Assembly (NCBI RefSeq): GCF_003602235.1
Contig: NZ_QZVS01000079.1
Span: forward strand, 1 to 64,000
Reading direction: 5' to 3'
Source: Cryobacterium melibiosiphilum
GTDB lineage: Bacteria; Actinomycetota; Actinomycetes; Actinomycetales; Microbacteriaceae
DNA length: 64,000 bases
A model generated the notes under the pieces. The model saw nothing but the letters and a program-made list of their open reading frames with translations. It had not been told where the DNA came from and did not search any database. Made by a program: the position numbers and the translations under genes. Below, one piece after another: positions 1-9,534 of this stretch. Position 1 is the stretch's first letter. Each line of letters opens with the position of its first letter.

Positions 1-7
1 CTCGCGG

Positions 8-58
8 TGGTTTCGACACGGGCGCGCCAACAGCATGCGCGCCCTGCTCAACCAGCGG
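8..58. repeat. Short inverted repeat at the window edge
   Basis: An arm beginning GGTTTCGACACGGGCGCGC is followed, after a 9-base loop, by GCGCGCCCTGCTCAACC, its imperfect reverse complement. The GGTTTCGAC...CTCAACC pairing resembles short palindromic elements common between genes in many actinobacteria. It lies beyond the 3' end of argF. No gene was recognised between the window start and argF. Confidence 0.5.
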
Positions 59-98
59 GGCGGCCGAGCTGCCATTCCCTGGCGACCTTGACCCGCAG

Positions 99-158
99 CG
101 CGAGTGAGCAATTAATGCACTAAAACTTCGTGGGAAGTGCAAAAAGTGCTCACTCGCG
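99..158. terminator. Inverted repeat downstream of argF, possible terminator
   Basis: CGCGAGTGAGCA and TGCTCACTCGCG form perfect 12-bp arms. The interior holds a second, weaker pairing (GCACT with AGTGC). It starts 16 bp beyond the argF stop codon, so it could end the arg transcript. No long U tract follows on the minus strand, so a dispersed palindromic repeat is the alternative. Confidence 0.5.
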
Positions 159-174
159 AAAACCTGCGAGCGGG

Positions 175-1104
175 TTAGGACACGTTCTTGGCCAGGAGCC
201 AGGCGAGCAGCGCCTTCTGAGCGTGCAGGCGGTTTTCGGCCTCGTCCCAGATGATGCTCTGCGCGCCGTCGATGACGTCCGCGGTGACTTCGAAGCCGCG
301 GTCGGCCGGCAGGCAGTGCAGAAAGTGCGCATCCGGCTTCGCGAGCGCGAGCAGCGCCGCGTCGACCTGGTACGCACCGAACTGGGTGAGGCGCGCCGCT
401 TTCTCGTCTTCCTTGCCCATCGAGACCCAAGTGTCGGTGACGACCACATCGACCCCGGCCACGGCCTCGGCCGGGTCGCGGTAGAGCGTGATGCTGCCAC
501 CGGTCTGCGCGGCGATGGCCGTAGCATCCGCGACGACGGCATCGCTCGGCGAGAATTCGGCGGGCGACGCGATGCGCACATGCATGCCCGCGGTCGCACC
601 GGCGAGCAGGTAGCTCTGCGCCATGTTGCAGGCGCCGTCGCCGAGGAACGCCACGCTCTGCCCGGCGAGGGCGCCGCGGTGCTCACGAATCGTGAGCAGG
701 TCGGCGAGCAGCTGGCAAGGGTGAAAGTCGTCGGAGAGCGCGTTGACGACGGGAACCGTGGTGCCGCGCGCCATCTCTTCGAGTCCGGCCTGGCCGTAGG
801 TGCGCCACACGATCGCGGCGACCTGGCGTTCGAGCACGCGAGCGGTGTCCGACGCGGTTTCCTTGCCGCCAAGCTGACTGCTGGCCGTCGCAATGATGAG
901 CGGGCTGCCGCCGAGGTCGGCGATCCCGACCGCGAACGACACCCTGGTGCGGGTCGAGGACTTGTCGAAGATCACGGCGACGGTCTGCGGGCCTTCGAGC
1001 GGTCGCACCGCGAATCGGTCTCGCTTCATGTCCAGGGCCAGATCGAGGATCTCGGCCTGTTCGGCCGCAGAGATGTCGTCGTCGCGCAGGAAATGGCGGG
1101 TCAC
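175..1104 (-). CDS. argF: Ornithine carbamoyltransferase
   Basis: Converts ornithine and carbamoyl phosphate to citrulline, the sixth step of arginine synthesis, in the cytoplasm. The 309-residue protein has the carbamoyl-phosphate loop SSTRTR near residues 49-54 and the HCLP ornithine/catalytic motif near the C-terminus, and is of normal length for the family. It is the last gene of argCJBDF here and follows argD by 71 bp, the only real gap in the operon. A hairpin lies just beyond its stop. No argR or argG appears before the window edge, so the operon may continue to the left. Confidence 0.97.
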   Translation of the reverse strand: MTRHFLRDDDISAAEQAEILDLALDMKRDRFAVRPLEGPQTVAVIFDKSSTRTRVSFAVGIADLGGSPLIIATASSQLGGKETASDTARVLERQVAAIVWRTYGQAGLEEMARGTTVPVVNALSDDFHPCQLLADLLTIREHRGALAGQSVAFLGDGACNMAQSYLLAGATAGMHVRIASPAEFSPSDAVVADATAIAAQTGGSITLYRDPAEAVAGVDVVVTDTWVSMGKEDEKAARLTQFGAYQVDAALLALAKPDAHFLHCLPADRGFEVTADVIDGAQSIIWDEAENRLHAQKALLAWLLAKNVS

Positions 1105-1175
1105 GGTGTCACTTTCGTTGTTTCATTCATGGTTCCCAGAAAGATAATGGGAGGTTTCTACCCTAGGGGAACGCG

Positions 1176-2450
1176 CTAGGACCGGGCGACGGGCGCCTGG
1201 GCGACGGATGCCCCGGCCGCGGCGTGCGCGTTCGTCACGACCGCGAGCGCCCGCCCGAAACGCCGCTCGAACTCGGCCACCTCGGCGTCGCCGACGATCA
1301 ACGGCGGCGCGAGGCGGATCGTGAGCGGATTGGGTGCGTTGACGATGAGCCCGGCGGCGAAGGCCGCCGCGGCGAGCTCGACGGCGACCGGTTGCGTCAG
1401 GGCGATGCCGAGCAGCAGTCCGCGCCCGCGCACACCGGAGATCAGCGGGGAGTCGAAGCCGAGGATTAGCTCGCGCAGTTCGGCGCCGCGCCGCGCGGCA
1501 TTGCCCGCCAGGTCGTCGCGCTCGATGACGCCGAGCACAGCGTTGCCGGCGGCCGTGACGAGCGGGTTGCCGCCGAAGGTCGTGCCGTGCTGGCCGCGCT
1601 GCAAGAGTGTCGACGCGGCCCCGAACGTGACGAGGGCGCCGATCGGCAGGCCGCCGCCGAGTCCTTTGGCCAGGGTGAGGGCATCCGGTTGGATGCCGGC
1701 GTGCTCGTAGGCGAACATCGCGCCGGTGCGGCCGATGCCGGTCTGGATCTCGTCGAGGATGAGCAGCGCGCCGTGTTCGGTGCAGAGTTCGCGGGCGCGG
1801 CGGAGGAACCCCTCGGGCAGGTCGATGACACCGGCCTCGCCCTGCACCGGTTCGAGGAACAGGGCCGCGACGGTGTCATCGATCGCCGCTTCAAGGGCTG
1901 CGAGGGTGGGCGCGATGTGTTCGACGCCGCCGGGAACGGGCAGGAACGGTGCGCGCATCGCGGGCTTTCCCGAGAGCGCGAGTGCGCCCATCGTGCGGCC
2001 GTGGAAGGAATCGGTGAGCGTGATCATGCGGGTGCGCTTACCGGTCTCGCCGACGTTGAGTCGGGCCAGTTTGAACGCGGCCTCGTTGGCCTCCGTGCCG
2101 GAGTTGCAGAAGAACACCCGTCCTGCCTCGCCGGCGCCCGTCAGCCGGGTGAGACGTTCGGCCAGCTCGATCTGAGGGGTGGAGGCGAAATAGTTGGAGA
2201 CGTGCGCGACGGCGCCGACCTGCGCGGTCACGGCGGCGACGAGCTCCGGATGCGCGTGGCCGAGCGCGGTCACGGCGATGCCGGCGAGAAAGTCGAGGTA
2301 TTCGGTGCCTGCGTCGTCCCAGACGTAGCAGCCGGCCCCGCGCACGAGCAGCGCGAGCGGCGGCGCGAAGGTCGGCATGATGGCGCCCGCGTAGCGCTGC
2401 GGCCAGGCAGGTGCGGCGGATTCAGGCTGAGCGGGGTCGATCGGGGTCAT
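1176..2450 (-). CDS. argD: Acetylornithine aminotransferase
   Basis: PLP-dependent class III aminotransferase that makes N-acetylornithine from N-acetylglutamate semialdehyde and glutamate. The 424-residue protein has the GTEAN phosphate-binding region (about 118-122), [14 protein letters not shown] (about 230-243) and the PLP lysine K262 in [10 protein letters not shown]. Its start overlaps the argB stop by 4 bp, so the two are translationally coupled. The last 20 or so residues are alanine-rich and not conserved in the family. The enzyme may also serve lysine synthesis as succinyl-diaminopimelate aminotransferase, as is known for other ArgD proteins. Confidence 0.96.
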   Translation of the reverse strand: MTPIDPAQPESAAPAWPQRYAGAIMPTFAPPLALLVRGAGCYVWDDAGTEYLDFLAGIAVTALGHAHPELVAAVTAQVGAVAHVSNYFASTPQIELAERLTRLTGAGEAGRVFFCNSGTEANEAAFKLARLNVGETGKRTRMITLTDSFHGRTMGALALSGKPAMRAPFLPVPGGVEHIAPTLAALEAAIDDTVAALFLEPVQGEAGVIDLPEGFLRRARELCTEHGALLILDEIQTGIGRTGAMFAYEHAGIQPDALTLAKGLGGGLPIGALVTFGAASTLLQRGQHGTTFGGNPLVTAAGNAVLGVIERDDLAGNAARRGAELRELILGFDSPLISGVRGRGLLLGIALTQPVAVELAAAAFAAGLIVNAPNPLTIRLAPPLIVGDAEVAEFERRFGRALAVVTNAHAAAGASVAQAPVARS

Positions 2451-3376
2451 GCGGGGACTACCTCCGTGCCAATGCCGCTGCCGGTGAAAATTTCGAGCAG
2501 GATCGAGTGCGGCACTCGACCGTCGATGATGGCCGCCTTCGCGACCCCGCCGTCGACGGCGTCGAGGCAGGCCGTCATCTTCGGGATCATGCCGCTCTCC
2601 AGGCTCGGCAGCAGCGCTCGCAGCTCGGGCACGGGGATGATCGAGACCAGGGAGTCTCGGTTGGGCCAGTCTCGATACAGGCCGGCGACATCCGTCAGAA
2701 TGACCAGTTTGGCCGCATTGAGCGCGATCGCGAGGGCGGCCGCCGCGGCGTCGGCGTTGACGTTGAGGGACTGCCCAGGCACGTCGGTGTCGGGCGCGAT
2801 CGACGAGATCACGGGAATGCGCCCCGCGTTCAGCTGCGCGTGCACCGCTTCGGGGTCGACGCCGACAACGTCGCCGACGAGTCCGAGGTCGACTTCTTCG
2901 CCGTCGATGACGACTCCGCGGCGTTGGCCGCGGAACAGTCCGGCGTCTTCTCCGCTGAGCCCGGCGGCCAGCGGCCCGTGCTGGTTGATGTGGCTGACCA
3001 GATCGCGGTTGATCTGGCCGGTGAGCACCATGCGCACGACGTCCATGGCTTCGGGCGTGGTCACCCGGTAGCCGCCGCGAAATTCGCTCTCGATGCCGAG
3101 CCGGGCGAGCATGGCCGAAATCTGCGGTCCGCCACCGTGCACGACGACCGGGCGGATGCCCGCGTAGCGCAGGTAGACCATGTCCTCGGCGAAGGCACGC
3201 TGCAGCTCTTCGCTGACCATCGCGTTGCCGCCGAACTTCACGACGACGATCTGGTCATGGAAGCGTTTGAGCCACGGCAGCGATTCGATGAGCGTCGCCG
3301 CCTTGACGGATGCCTCTGCCTGCGTCGTCTCGGACCGATCGCTCGATGCCGGGTAGTTCGCGGTGTCGTCGCTCAT
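2447..3376 (-). CDS. argB: Acetylglutamate kinase
   Basis: Phosphorylates N-acetylglutamate, the second and usually feedback-controlled step of arginine synthesis. The 309-residue amino-acid-kinase-fold protein shows VVKFGGNAM (about 46-54), the substrate loop VHGGGPQI (about 79-86) and a C-terminal nucleotide-binding region ending [13 protein letters not shown]. It carries an N-terminal extension of about 35 residues relative to minimal ArgB, as in arginine-sensitive hexameric enzymes; arginine feedback is therefore likely but inferred. It overlaps argJ upstream by 1 bp and argD downstream by 4 bp. Confidence 0.96.
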   Translation of the reverse strand: MSDDTANYPASSDRSETTQAEASVKAATLIESLPWLKRFHDQIVVVKFGGNAMVSEELQRAFAEDMVYLRYAGIRPVVVHGGGPQISAMLARLGIESEFRGGYRVTTPEAMDVVRMVLTGQINRDLVSHINQHGPLAAGLSGEDAGLFRGQRRGVVIDGEEVDLGLVGDVVGVDPEAVHAQLNAGRIPVISSIAPDTDVPGQSLNVNADAAAAALAIALNAAKLVILTDVAGLYRDWPNRDSLVSIIPVPELRALLPSLESGMIPKMTACLDAVDGGVAKAAIIDGRVPHSILLEIFTGSGIGTEVVPA

Positions 3377-4557
3377 CAGCTCGCGTACGCGCTGTTCTCT
3401 TCGACGTAGTCGTGGGTGAGGTCGTTGGTCCAGACCGTCGCGGTCGCGTCTCCGGCGTGCAGGTCGATCAGCACGGTCACGGCGCGCGGAGCGAGGTCGA
3501 CGAGTTCCCTCGGCTGGTCAGGCTCGCCGGCGGTGCAGACCTGCACCCCGTTGATGGCGACGTCGATGCCGTAGGGGTCGAAGGCGGCATCCGCTTCGCT
3601 GATCGTGCCCACGGCGGCGAGCACGCGGCCCCAGTTCGGATCGTTGCCGAAGATCGCGGTCTTGAAGAGGTTGCTGCGGGAGACGGCCCGGGCCACGGTC
3701 ACGGCCTCGGTTTCGGTGCGCGCGTTGCGCACTTCGATGGCCACGTCGTGGCCGGACCCTTCGGCGTCGCCCTGCAGCTGCAGGGTGAGGTCGGCGCAGA
3801 GCGCGACGAGCGCGGCCGTGAACTCGGCCTCGTCGGCCTCGATGTCGCTGGCTCCGGAGCCGAGCAGGGTGACGGTGTCGTTGGTGGACATGCAGCCGTC
3901 GGAGTCGAGCCGGTCGAAGGTGACCGCGGTCGCGTGGCGCAGGGCGGTGTCGAGCTGCGGGGAGGTGAGCACGGCATCCGTCGTGATGACGACCAGCATC
4001 GTCGCCAGTCCGGGGGCGAGCATGCCCGCGCCCTTGGCCATGCCGCCGAGCGTCCAGCCGGCGGGTGAGCGGTGCTCGCTCAGTTTGGGGCGGGTGTCGG
4101 TGGTCATGATCGCCTGGGCGGCGGCGAGGCCGGCTTCAGGGCCGGTCGATTCCGCGGTTTTCAGGGCCCGGCCGGCGTCAAAGATGCCGGCGGTGACCAG
4201 GCCGAGGTTCAGCTGTTCGCCGATCAGGCCGGTGGAGCAGACCAGCACATCACCCGAGGACACGTTCAGCTGGGCCGCGACGGCTTCGGCGGTCGCGTGA
4301 GTGGTCTGAAAGCCGATGCTGCCGGTGTAGCAGTTGGCGCCGCCGGAGTTGAGCACGATCGCGCTCACGACACCGTCGGTCATGACCTGCTTGCTCCAGA
4401 TCACCGGGTTGGCCTGGCAGCGATTCATGGTGAAAACGGATGCCGCGCTGGTCAACGGCCCCAGGTTCTGCACCACGGCGAGGTCGAGTCCGCCGCTCTT
4501 TTTGAGGCCGGCGGTGACCCCGGCGGCTGCGAAGCCGGCGGCAGCGGTAACGCTCAC
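3376..4557 (-). CDS. argJ: Bifunctional glutamate N-acetyltransferase / ornithine acetyltransferase
   Basis: Recycles the acetyl group from acetylornithine to glutamate, giving the cyclic form of the arginine pathway, and can also use acetyl-CoA in the bifunctional form. The 393-residue precursor has the self-cleavage motif [16 protein letters not shown] with the nucleophilic threonine at about position 186, so it should split into alpha and beta chains. It overlaps argC by 4 bp and argB by 1 bp. The presence of ArgJ explains why no argE is needed in the cluster. Confidence 0.97.
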   Translation of the reverse strand: MSVTAAAGFAAAGVTAGLKKSGGLDLAVVQNLGPLTSAASVFTMNRCQANPVIWSKQVMTDGVVSAIVLNSGGANCYTGSIGFQTTHATAEAVAAQLNVSSGDVLVCSTGLIGEQLNLGLVTAGIFDAGRALKTAESTGPEAGLAAAQAIMTTDTRPKLSEHRSPAGWTLGGMAKGAGMLAPGLATMLVVITTDAVLTSPQLDTALRHATAVTFDRLDSDGCMSTNDTVTLLGSGASDIEADEAEFTAALVALCADLTLQLQGDAEGSGHDVAIEVRNARTETEAVTVARAVSRSNLFKTAIFGNDPNWGRVLAAVGTISEADAAFDPYGIDVAINGVQVCTAGEPDQPRELVDLAPRAVTVLIDLHAGDATATVWTNDLTHDYVEENSAYAS

Positions 4558-5597
4558 GGGGCAACTCCATTCGTGCTCAGGCCCGCGGTTTCAGGTAGTC
4601 CCAGGGCGATATTGGCGGATTGGATGGCGGCGCCGGCGGTGCCCTTGGCAAGGTTGTCAACGGCGGTGACCGTGACCACCCGGCCGACGGCTTCGTCGAT
4701 GGCGAGGCCGATCAGGGCGGTGTTCGCGCCGAGCACGTCGCTCGTGCGGGGAAAACGACCGGCCGGCAGCAGATGCACGAAGGGTTCGGCGACGTAGGCG
4801 CTCTCCCAGGCCTCGCGCACGGCTTCGGAGCTCGTGCCGGGCACGAGGCGGGCGGTGACGGTCGCGAGAATTCCGCGCGCCATCGGCACGATCACCGGCG
4901 TGAAGCTGATCGTGGGGTTCACGGCGCCGGCCCAGCGCAGGCTCTGCTGGATCTCCGGGATGTGCCGGTGGGTGCCGCCGACCGCATAGGGGTTGGCCGA
5001 GCCGAGGATCTCCCCCGCCAGGTTCGGCACGGTGAGGGCCTTGCCGGCACCGGACGGACCGACGGCGAGAACGGCGACCAGGTCTTGTGCTTCGATCACA
5101 CCGGCGCGGATGCCCGGGGCGATCGCGAGCGCGACCGTGCTTGCATTACAGCCGGGGGCGGCGATCCGGCGAGCGCCGAGCAGGCGACTGCGCTGCTCTT
5201 CATCGCCGATGGGCAGCTCGGGCACCCCGTAGGCCCAGGCGCCGAAGTACTCGCCGCCGTAGAAGCGCGCCCAGTCGCTTTCGCTTTCGAGGCGGTGGTC
5301 GGCGCCACAGTCGACCACGAGGGTGTCGGGCGAGAGGTGCGCGGTGAGTTCGCCGCTTTTGCCGTGTGGCAGCGCGACGAAGACGACGTCGTGGCCGTTG
5401 AGGGCCTCGGGCGTGGTGTCGACGAGGGTGAGGTGGGCAAGCGAACGCAAATGCGGCTGCACGTCGATGAGTTGCTGCCCGGCGTTGCTGTGCGCGGTGA
5501 CCGTGCGCACCTCAAAATCGGGGTGCCCGGCCAACAGCCGCAACAATTCCCCGCCCGCATAGCCACTCGCGCCCGCCACTGCCACCGAAAAAGCCAT
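4554..5597 (-). CDS. argC: N-acetyl-gamma-glutamyl-phosphate reductase
   Basis: NADPH-dependent reduction of acetylglutamyl phosphate to the semialdehyde. The 347-residue protein begins with a Rossmann motif [15 protein letters not shown] (about 9-23) and has the catalytic cysteine C150 in AAPGCNAS. It is the first gene of the operon. A TAGGTT -10-like box ends exactly 6 nt before the ATG, so the arg mRNA is probably leaderless. In actinobacteria such as Mycobacterium this gene normally follows pheT directly; here pheT lies at the other end of the window. Confidence 0.97.
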   Translation of the reverse strand: MAFSVAVAGASGYAGGELLRLLAGHPDFEVRTVTAHSNAGQQLIDVQPHLRSLAHLTLVDTTPEALNGHDVVFVALPHGKSGELTAHLSPDTLVVDCGADHRLESESDWARFYGGEYFGAWAYGVPELPIGDEEQRSRLLGARRIAAPGCNASTVALAIAPGIRAGVIEAQDLVAVLAVGPSGAGKALTVPNLAGEILGSANPYAVGGTHRHIPEIQQSLRWAGAVNPTISFTPVIVPMARGILATVTARLVPGTSSEAVREAWESAYVAEPFVHLLPAGRFPRTSDVLGANTALIGLAIDEAVGRVVTVTAVDNLAKGTAGAAIQSANIALGLPETAGLSTNGVAP

Positions 5598-5603
5598 GCA
5601 TCA

Positions 5604-5609
5604 AACCTA
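5604..5609 (-). promoter_or_regulatory. Putative -10 box of argCJBDF (leaderless)
   Basis: The minus strand reads TAGGTT, then 6 nt, then the argC ATG. The TAnnnT form and spacing match at least a dozen other genes in this window. No clear -35 is visible upstream. No arginine operator could be assigned with confidence. Confidence 0.45.
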
Positions 5610-5667
5610 GCGCGCCCCGGTGACACGGCTTGCCGGATGACCCCCGGACAGGATCGGGCCCGTGGGG

Positions 5668-6627
5668 TCAGTCCTGGTAGCCCGTCTCGGGATCGGCAGG
5701 CGGTGCCGCAGCATAGGCCGAAGCATCCGCCGGGCGGCTAGAGTCGGCTAGCGCCGCTCGCTTGGCGGCGGCGGCATGCGTGGCCGAACGCGCGACGGCC
5801 AGGTCGGCGGCCAGTTCCTCGTCGGTGGCGTCGAGAAAGGCCAGCACGCGGACCTCGAAGCTGCGGCCGGCCTGCGCCCGAATGTGGCCGGCGCCCTCGA
5901 CGAGGTCGAGTTGCCCCCGCAGGATGAGCGCGGCCGTGTCACGGAAGAGATCGTCGGAGTAGAGAGGATCGTTGGCGCCGCCGACCACCAGCGTGGGTGC
6001 GGTGATGTTGGCCAGACGATCCTTCACGTTGAAGCCGTCTTCGGCCCGGATCGTGGCCACGAGGTCGGCACTGGCGTTCTTGAACAGGGTCGCACCGCCG
6101 AGCCAGGCGAGGGCGCGCAGCATCCGCTGCCCGACACGCGTGGTGGACAGCAGGGGCACGATCGCCGTGGCGGCGCTGCGGGGATCGTCGGCCTCGAGGT
6201 AATTGGCGGCTTCTGCCTGCGCCTGACGGGCGAGCGGGCTGAGGCGATAGGCAGCAGAGGCGACCACCAGCCGTTTGACGACATCGGGGTGGTCAGCGGC
6301 GAGCTGCAGGGCGATGCTGCCGCCGGTCGACAGGCCGACCACGTCGACCGGCTTGCCGAACTTGTGGCGCAGGGCTTCGGCATAGTCCCGGGCAAGGTGC
6401 TCCATGGTGGTGCCGGGCTCGAGGTGCGGCCGGCGGTTGACCCACCACACCCGGCGGTTGCCGGCGACGCCCTTCAACTGCTCGGCCTGCGACTGACGGG
6501 CCCGTCCGGTGAGCGCCTCGTGGTTGGGCAGGAGCCCGGGAATCACGACGAGCGGGTCGCCCGACCCGATCGTGATGTAGGTCAGCCCTCCGTGGAGGGT
6601 TCCGTAGCTGCGCGGTTTCGGTGTCAT
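5668..6627 (-). CDS. Alpha/beta hydrolase
   Basis: Predicted cytoplasmic serine hydrolase of 319 residues; substrate unknown. The nucleophile elbow reads GLSTGGS, an acid residue is likely in VVGGANDPLYS, and the catalytic histidine in EGAGHIRA. I chose the start at 6627 because AAAGGGG precedes it with good spacing and the reading frame before it is not conserved-looking. The last 40 residues are alanine-rich. It follows argC in the same direction across a 70-bp gap but has no known link to arginine synthesis. Confidence 0.85.
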   Translation of the reverse strand: MTPKPRSYGTLHGGLTYITIGSGDPLVVIPGLLPNHEALTGRARQSQAEQLKGVAGNRRVWWVNRRPHLEPGTTMEHLARDYAEALRHKFGKPVDVVGLSTGGSIALQLAADHPDVVKRLVVASAAYRLSPLARQAQAEAANYLEADDPRSAATAIVPLLSTTRVGQRMLRALAWLGGATLFKNASADLVATIRAEDGFNVKDRLANITAPTLVVGGANDPLYSDDLFRDTAALILRGQLDLVEGAGHIRAQAGRSFEVRVLAFLDATDEELAADLAVARSATHAAAAKRAALADSSRPADASAYAAAPPADPETGYQD

Positions 6628-6738
6628 GGGTGAGCCCCTTTCACTGGCGTGGTCTGACTGCTGGCGTAATTCTGGCTGGCCCCGAGCCGGGACGAAGCCG
6701 AGAGTACCCCCGAGCGGGGGGTTCGGCATCCCGTACGG

Positions 6739-6840
6739 GGCACAACTCCTGCAGATCGTCGGCGGCGGGGCAGCAGATGCCCGTCATTCCGAGCAACTCA
6801 TCGGCCTACCCGCCCGAATTGCCGGAGTTATGCCGCCGAC
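6739..6840 (-). repeat. CATAACTCCTGC element, copy 1 (reverse)
   Basis: Member of the ~100-bp element found seven times in the window (consensus ends GGCATAACTCCTGC and GCAGGAGTTATGCC). This copy is reversed: its minus strand carries the internal core TCGGAATGACGGGCATC. It lies between the divergent hydrolase and TauE genes. Confidence 0.75.
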
Positions 6841-6901
6841 TGCGCCGCGATGTCGGCGACCGGGTGCCGCGCGCGTAGGGTGGACGAGGCGTTCACTCGC
6901 C

Positions 6902-7699
6902 GTGGGCGGGTCTTCCACATCACTCATTGCGGGAAAGAATAGAAACGAGTTCAGCATCGACGTCTGGACGATCGTGCTGGTTCTCGTGGCCGTTCTGGTT
7001 GGATCCAGCATGCAGCGGGTCACCGGCATGGGCTTCGCGCTCGTCGCCGCACCGTTCCTCGTGCTGTTGCTCGGCCCGATCGAGGGCATCGTGCTGATCA
7101 ATGCGTGCGCGGTGCTGACCGCGAGTGTGATTCTCGCGCGCGTCGTGCGGGAGGTCGACTGGCGCCGTTACGGCGTGCTCGCCGCGTGGGCGCTCGTCGG
7201 CATCATCCCGGGCGCGCTGATTTTGAACGTCGTCTCGCTGGCGTGGCTGGAGATTTCGATCGGCGTGATGGTCGCCGTCGGGTTGGGGGTGTCCCTCAGC
7301 CTGCGCCGAGTCGCACTGAAGGACCGGCCGGTTTACCGGGTCATCGCCGGGGTGCTCGCCGGCTTCATGAACACCACCGCCGGCGTCGGCGGGCCCGCCG
7401 CGAGCGTCTACGCCGTCGCGACCCACTGGCCACAGCGCAGCTTCGCGGCGACCATGCAGCCGTTCTTCCTCACCCTGGGCGCGGCGTCGCTGCTGGCCAA
7501 GTTCGCGACCGGCGCCGCGATCACGCCGAACCTCTCCGGCACGGTGCTGCTGTTGATCGCGGCGGCGTGCCTGATCGGCCTGGTCGTCGGCGAGTTACTG
7601 TCCCGGGTGGTCGAGCCCCACATCGCCCGACGGATGCTGATCGTCGTCGCCTTCGTCGGCGCGGTCGCCACGATCATCCGCGGGCTCACCGAGCTCTAG
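6902..7699 (+). CDS. TauE/SafE family sulfite-type exporter
   Basis: Integral membrane protein with about 8 predicted helices and the family's opening signature (RVTGMGFALVAAPFLVLLLG) plus the second half-repeat opening GVLAGFMNTTAGVGGPAASVY. The family exports sulfite, sulfoacetate or other small organic anions; the substrate here is unknown. No ATG lies near the start of the first helix. I chose GTG at 6902, preceded by GGACGAGGC; a start a few codons later cannot be excluded. The gene is isolated, with an inverted repeat just beyond its stop. Confidence 0.85.
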   Translation: MGGSSTSLIAGKNRNEFSIDVWTIVLVLVAVLVGSSMQRVTGMGFALVAAPFLVLLLGPIEGIVLINACAVLTASVILARVVREVDWRRYGVLAAWALVGIIPGALILNVVSLAWLEISIGVMVAVGLGVSLSLRRVALKDRPVYRVIAGVLAGFMNTTAGVGGPAASVYAVATHWPQRSFAATMQPFFLTLGAASLLAKFATGAAITPNLSGTVLLLIAAACLIGLVVGELLSRVVEPHIARRMLIVVAFVGAVATIIRGLTEL

Positions 7700-7708
7700 G
7701 CCCGCCGC

Positions 7709-7774
7709 CTCGCCGAACGGTGAGTTAAGCGGCCGTTTCGAGTCGATTTCGATGCTTAACTCATCTTCGCCGAG
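7709..7774. terminator. Inverted repeat between convergent genes
   Basis: CTCGCCGAACGGTGAGTTAAGC (7709-7730, split for length as CTCGCCGAA plus TGAGTTAAGC) pairs with GCTTAACTCATCTTCGCCGAG-type sequence at 7754-7774, leaving a 23-bp loop. It sits between the stops of the TauE gene and the oppositely oriented LLM gene, a place suited to a two-way terminator. Confidence 0.5.
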
Positions 7775-7797
7775 GGCCGGCAGCCCGGGAGAGCGCG

Positions 7798-8817
7798 TCA
7801 GCGCCAGCCGAGGGTCGGGGCGACGTGGCGCAGGATGCTGCCCAGCAGGTGCGCGTTGTAGTCCACGCCGAGCTGGTTGGGAATCGTGACGAGCACGGTG
7901 TCGGCCTCCTGCACCGCGGCATCGTCGGCGAGGGCCTCGGCGATGGCGTCGGGTTCCCCCACGTAGCTCTTGCCGAACCGCGCGAGGCCACCGTCGAGGT
8001 AGCCGACCTGGTCGGCGGCATCCGCTTCGGCTTCGCGCCCGAAGTAATGCCGGTCGAGGTCGCTCACGATCGGGATGATGCTGCGGCTCACCGAGACCCG
8101 CGGGGTGCCCTCGTGGCCGGCTTCCCGCCAAGCCTCGCGGTAGATGGCGATCTGTTCGGCCTGCAGATCGCCGAAAGGCACGCCGGTGTCTTCGGTCAGC
8201 AGGGTCGAGCTCATCAGGTTCATGCCCTGTTCGCCGGTCCATTTGGCGCTTGCGCGGGTCCCGGATCCCCACCAGATACGGTCCTGGAGGCCCGGCGACT
8301 GCGGCTGGATGGCCAGCAGTCCGGATCGGCCGGTCATCTGCGGGTTGGCCGGCGCGATGCCGACCCCGCTGATGGCCGTGCGAAAGATTTCGGTGCTCTC
8401 TCGGGCGTCGTCGGCGTCGGTGTTGCCGTCGCGGGGCACGTAGCCGAAGGCTTCGTATCCGTGCAGCGCCGTTTCGGGCGAGCCGCGGCTGAGGCCGAGC
8501 TGCAGGCGTCCGTTGCTGATCAGGTCGGTGATGGCGGCTTCTTCGGCCATGTAGAGCGGGTTTTCGTAGCGCATGTCGATGACGCCGGTGCCGAGTTCGA
8601 TGAGGCTGGTACGGGCGGCCATCGCGGCCAGCAGGGGGAACGGTGACGCGAACTGCCGGGCGAAGTGGTGCACGCGCAGATAGGCGCCGTCGACGCCGAG
8701 CTCCTCGGCAGCCACGGCCAGCTCGACCGTCTGCAGCAGCGCATCCTGCGCGGTGCGCGCGACCGAACCCGGCACGGCCTGGTGGTGACCAAAGGATAAA
8801 AACCCGATCTTCTTCAT
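7798..8817 (-). CDS. LLM class flavin-dependent oxidoreductase
   Basis: Luciferase-like monooxygenase fold, 339 residues, expected to use reduced flavin supplied by a partner reductase; substrate unknown. It starts MKKIGFLSFGHH and has the family's ELGTGVIDMRYENPLYMAEE stretch (about 80-99) and QLGLSRGSPE (about 113-122). I placed the start at 8817 because the preceding open frame is unlike protein and is GC-driven. A luciferase-like protein is often found with transporter and CMD-fold genes like those at 33-39 kb, but this gene is not linked to them here. Confidence 0.88.
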   Translation of the reverse strand: MKKIGFLSFGHHQAVPGSVARTAQDALLQTVELAVAAEELGVDGAYLRVHHFARQFASPFPLLAAMAARTSLIELGTGVIDMRYENPLYMAEEAAITDLISNGRLQLGLSRGSPETALHGYEAFGYVPRDGNTDADDARESTEIFRTAISGVGIAPANPQMTGRSGLLAIQPQSPGLQDRIWWGSGTRASAKWTGEQGMNLMSSTLLTEDTGVPFGDLQAEQIAIYREAWREAGHEGTPRVSVSRSIIPIVSDLDRHYFGREAEADAADQVGYLDGGLARFGKSYVGEPDAIAEALADDAAVQEADTVLVTIPNQLGVDYNAHLLGSILRHVAPTLGWR

Positions 8818-8875
8818 GCTCGGTGCAGCGCACCGGCACCGCCGGCTATTCCCGGGCCGCGGCCAGAACCCGGCG

Positions 8876-8909
8876 GCGGATGCCCCGGGTCGCCACCCGG
8901 GGCATCCGC
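8876..8909 (-). terminator. Perfect 15-bp hairpin downstream of 8918-9322
   Basis: GCGGATGCCCCGGGT, loop CGCC, then ACCCGGGGCATCCGC: a perfect stem. It lies 8 bp beyond the stop of the minus-strand gene at 8918, as expected for a factor-independent terminator, though no U run follows. Confidence 0.65.
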
Positions 8910-8917
8910 GGCGATCG

Positions 8918-9322
8918 TCAGTGCGGCAGTTGCCGCCGCACCCGCACGACGAGCCTGCCGAGCCGCCGCCCGACAACGGAGCCCTCGGGAAGCGCTTCGG
9001 CGAGCGCCAGGAGTGCGTCAACATGCTCGGCGAAAAAGACGGTCCGGCACCGGGAACACAAGCCTCGTGCCTCGAAGCTGCCGCGCAGAGCGTCTTCGTA
9101 GTCTTGGCGGCTCAGGCCGGGCAGGTTCTGCACCATCGCCGTCGTGGTTCGGCCCTGGGAACTCATGCCCAGAAACGTGCGCCCACAATCGCAGGGCCCG
9201 TCGGGGCGGCGCCGGCTGGTGTCGCACGGCGCGACCATCCACACCATTTCGCCCTCCACGCAGTCGGTGCGGTCGGTCGCGCGCAGTCCCTGGGTTGCCC
9301 GGGTTGCCACAAGTGCCTTCAT
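8918..9322 (-). CDS. Conserved hypothetical protein with Cys-rich CxCG motif
   Basis: A 134-residue soluble protein. An excellent ribosome site (GAGGAGA) 5 nt before the ATG fixes the start at 9322. It begins MKALVATRATQG, has VEGEMVW and then a cysteine cluster (CDTSRRRPDGPCDCGRTF, about residues 33-50) and a later CSRCRTVFF, which could bind a metal. I recall similar small proteins in Microbacteriaceae annotated only as a domain of unknown function (perhaps DUF7715, not certain). No function is assigned. Confidence 0.75.
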   Translation of the reverse strand: MKALVATRATQGLRATDRTDCVEGEMVWMVAPCDTSRRRPDGPCDCGRTFLGMSSQGRTTTAMVQNLPGLSRQDYEDALRGSFEARGLCSRCRTVFFAEHVDALLALAEALPEGSVVGRRLGRLVVRVRRQLPH

Positions 9323-9534
9323 GGTCTTCTCCTCTGTTGTCGGCACGGAGTAACTCAATATCGGGAATGTAGCGCCAGCCACCGACACTCCGATCGCGAA
9401 GTCTCGGCGCAGACAAACGGAGTCGCGCGGCGCCGCTGTTAGGGAAGCGCGGGCCAGTCAGCACACTCGCCCCGAGGCCGTGGATCGCTGTGACGGCCGG
9501 GGACCGGCGCGACCGCCTGCCATAGACTCGGCGT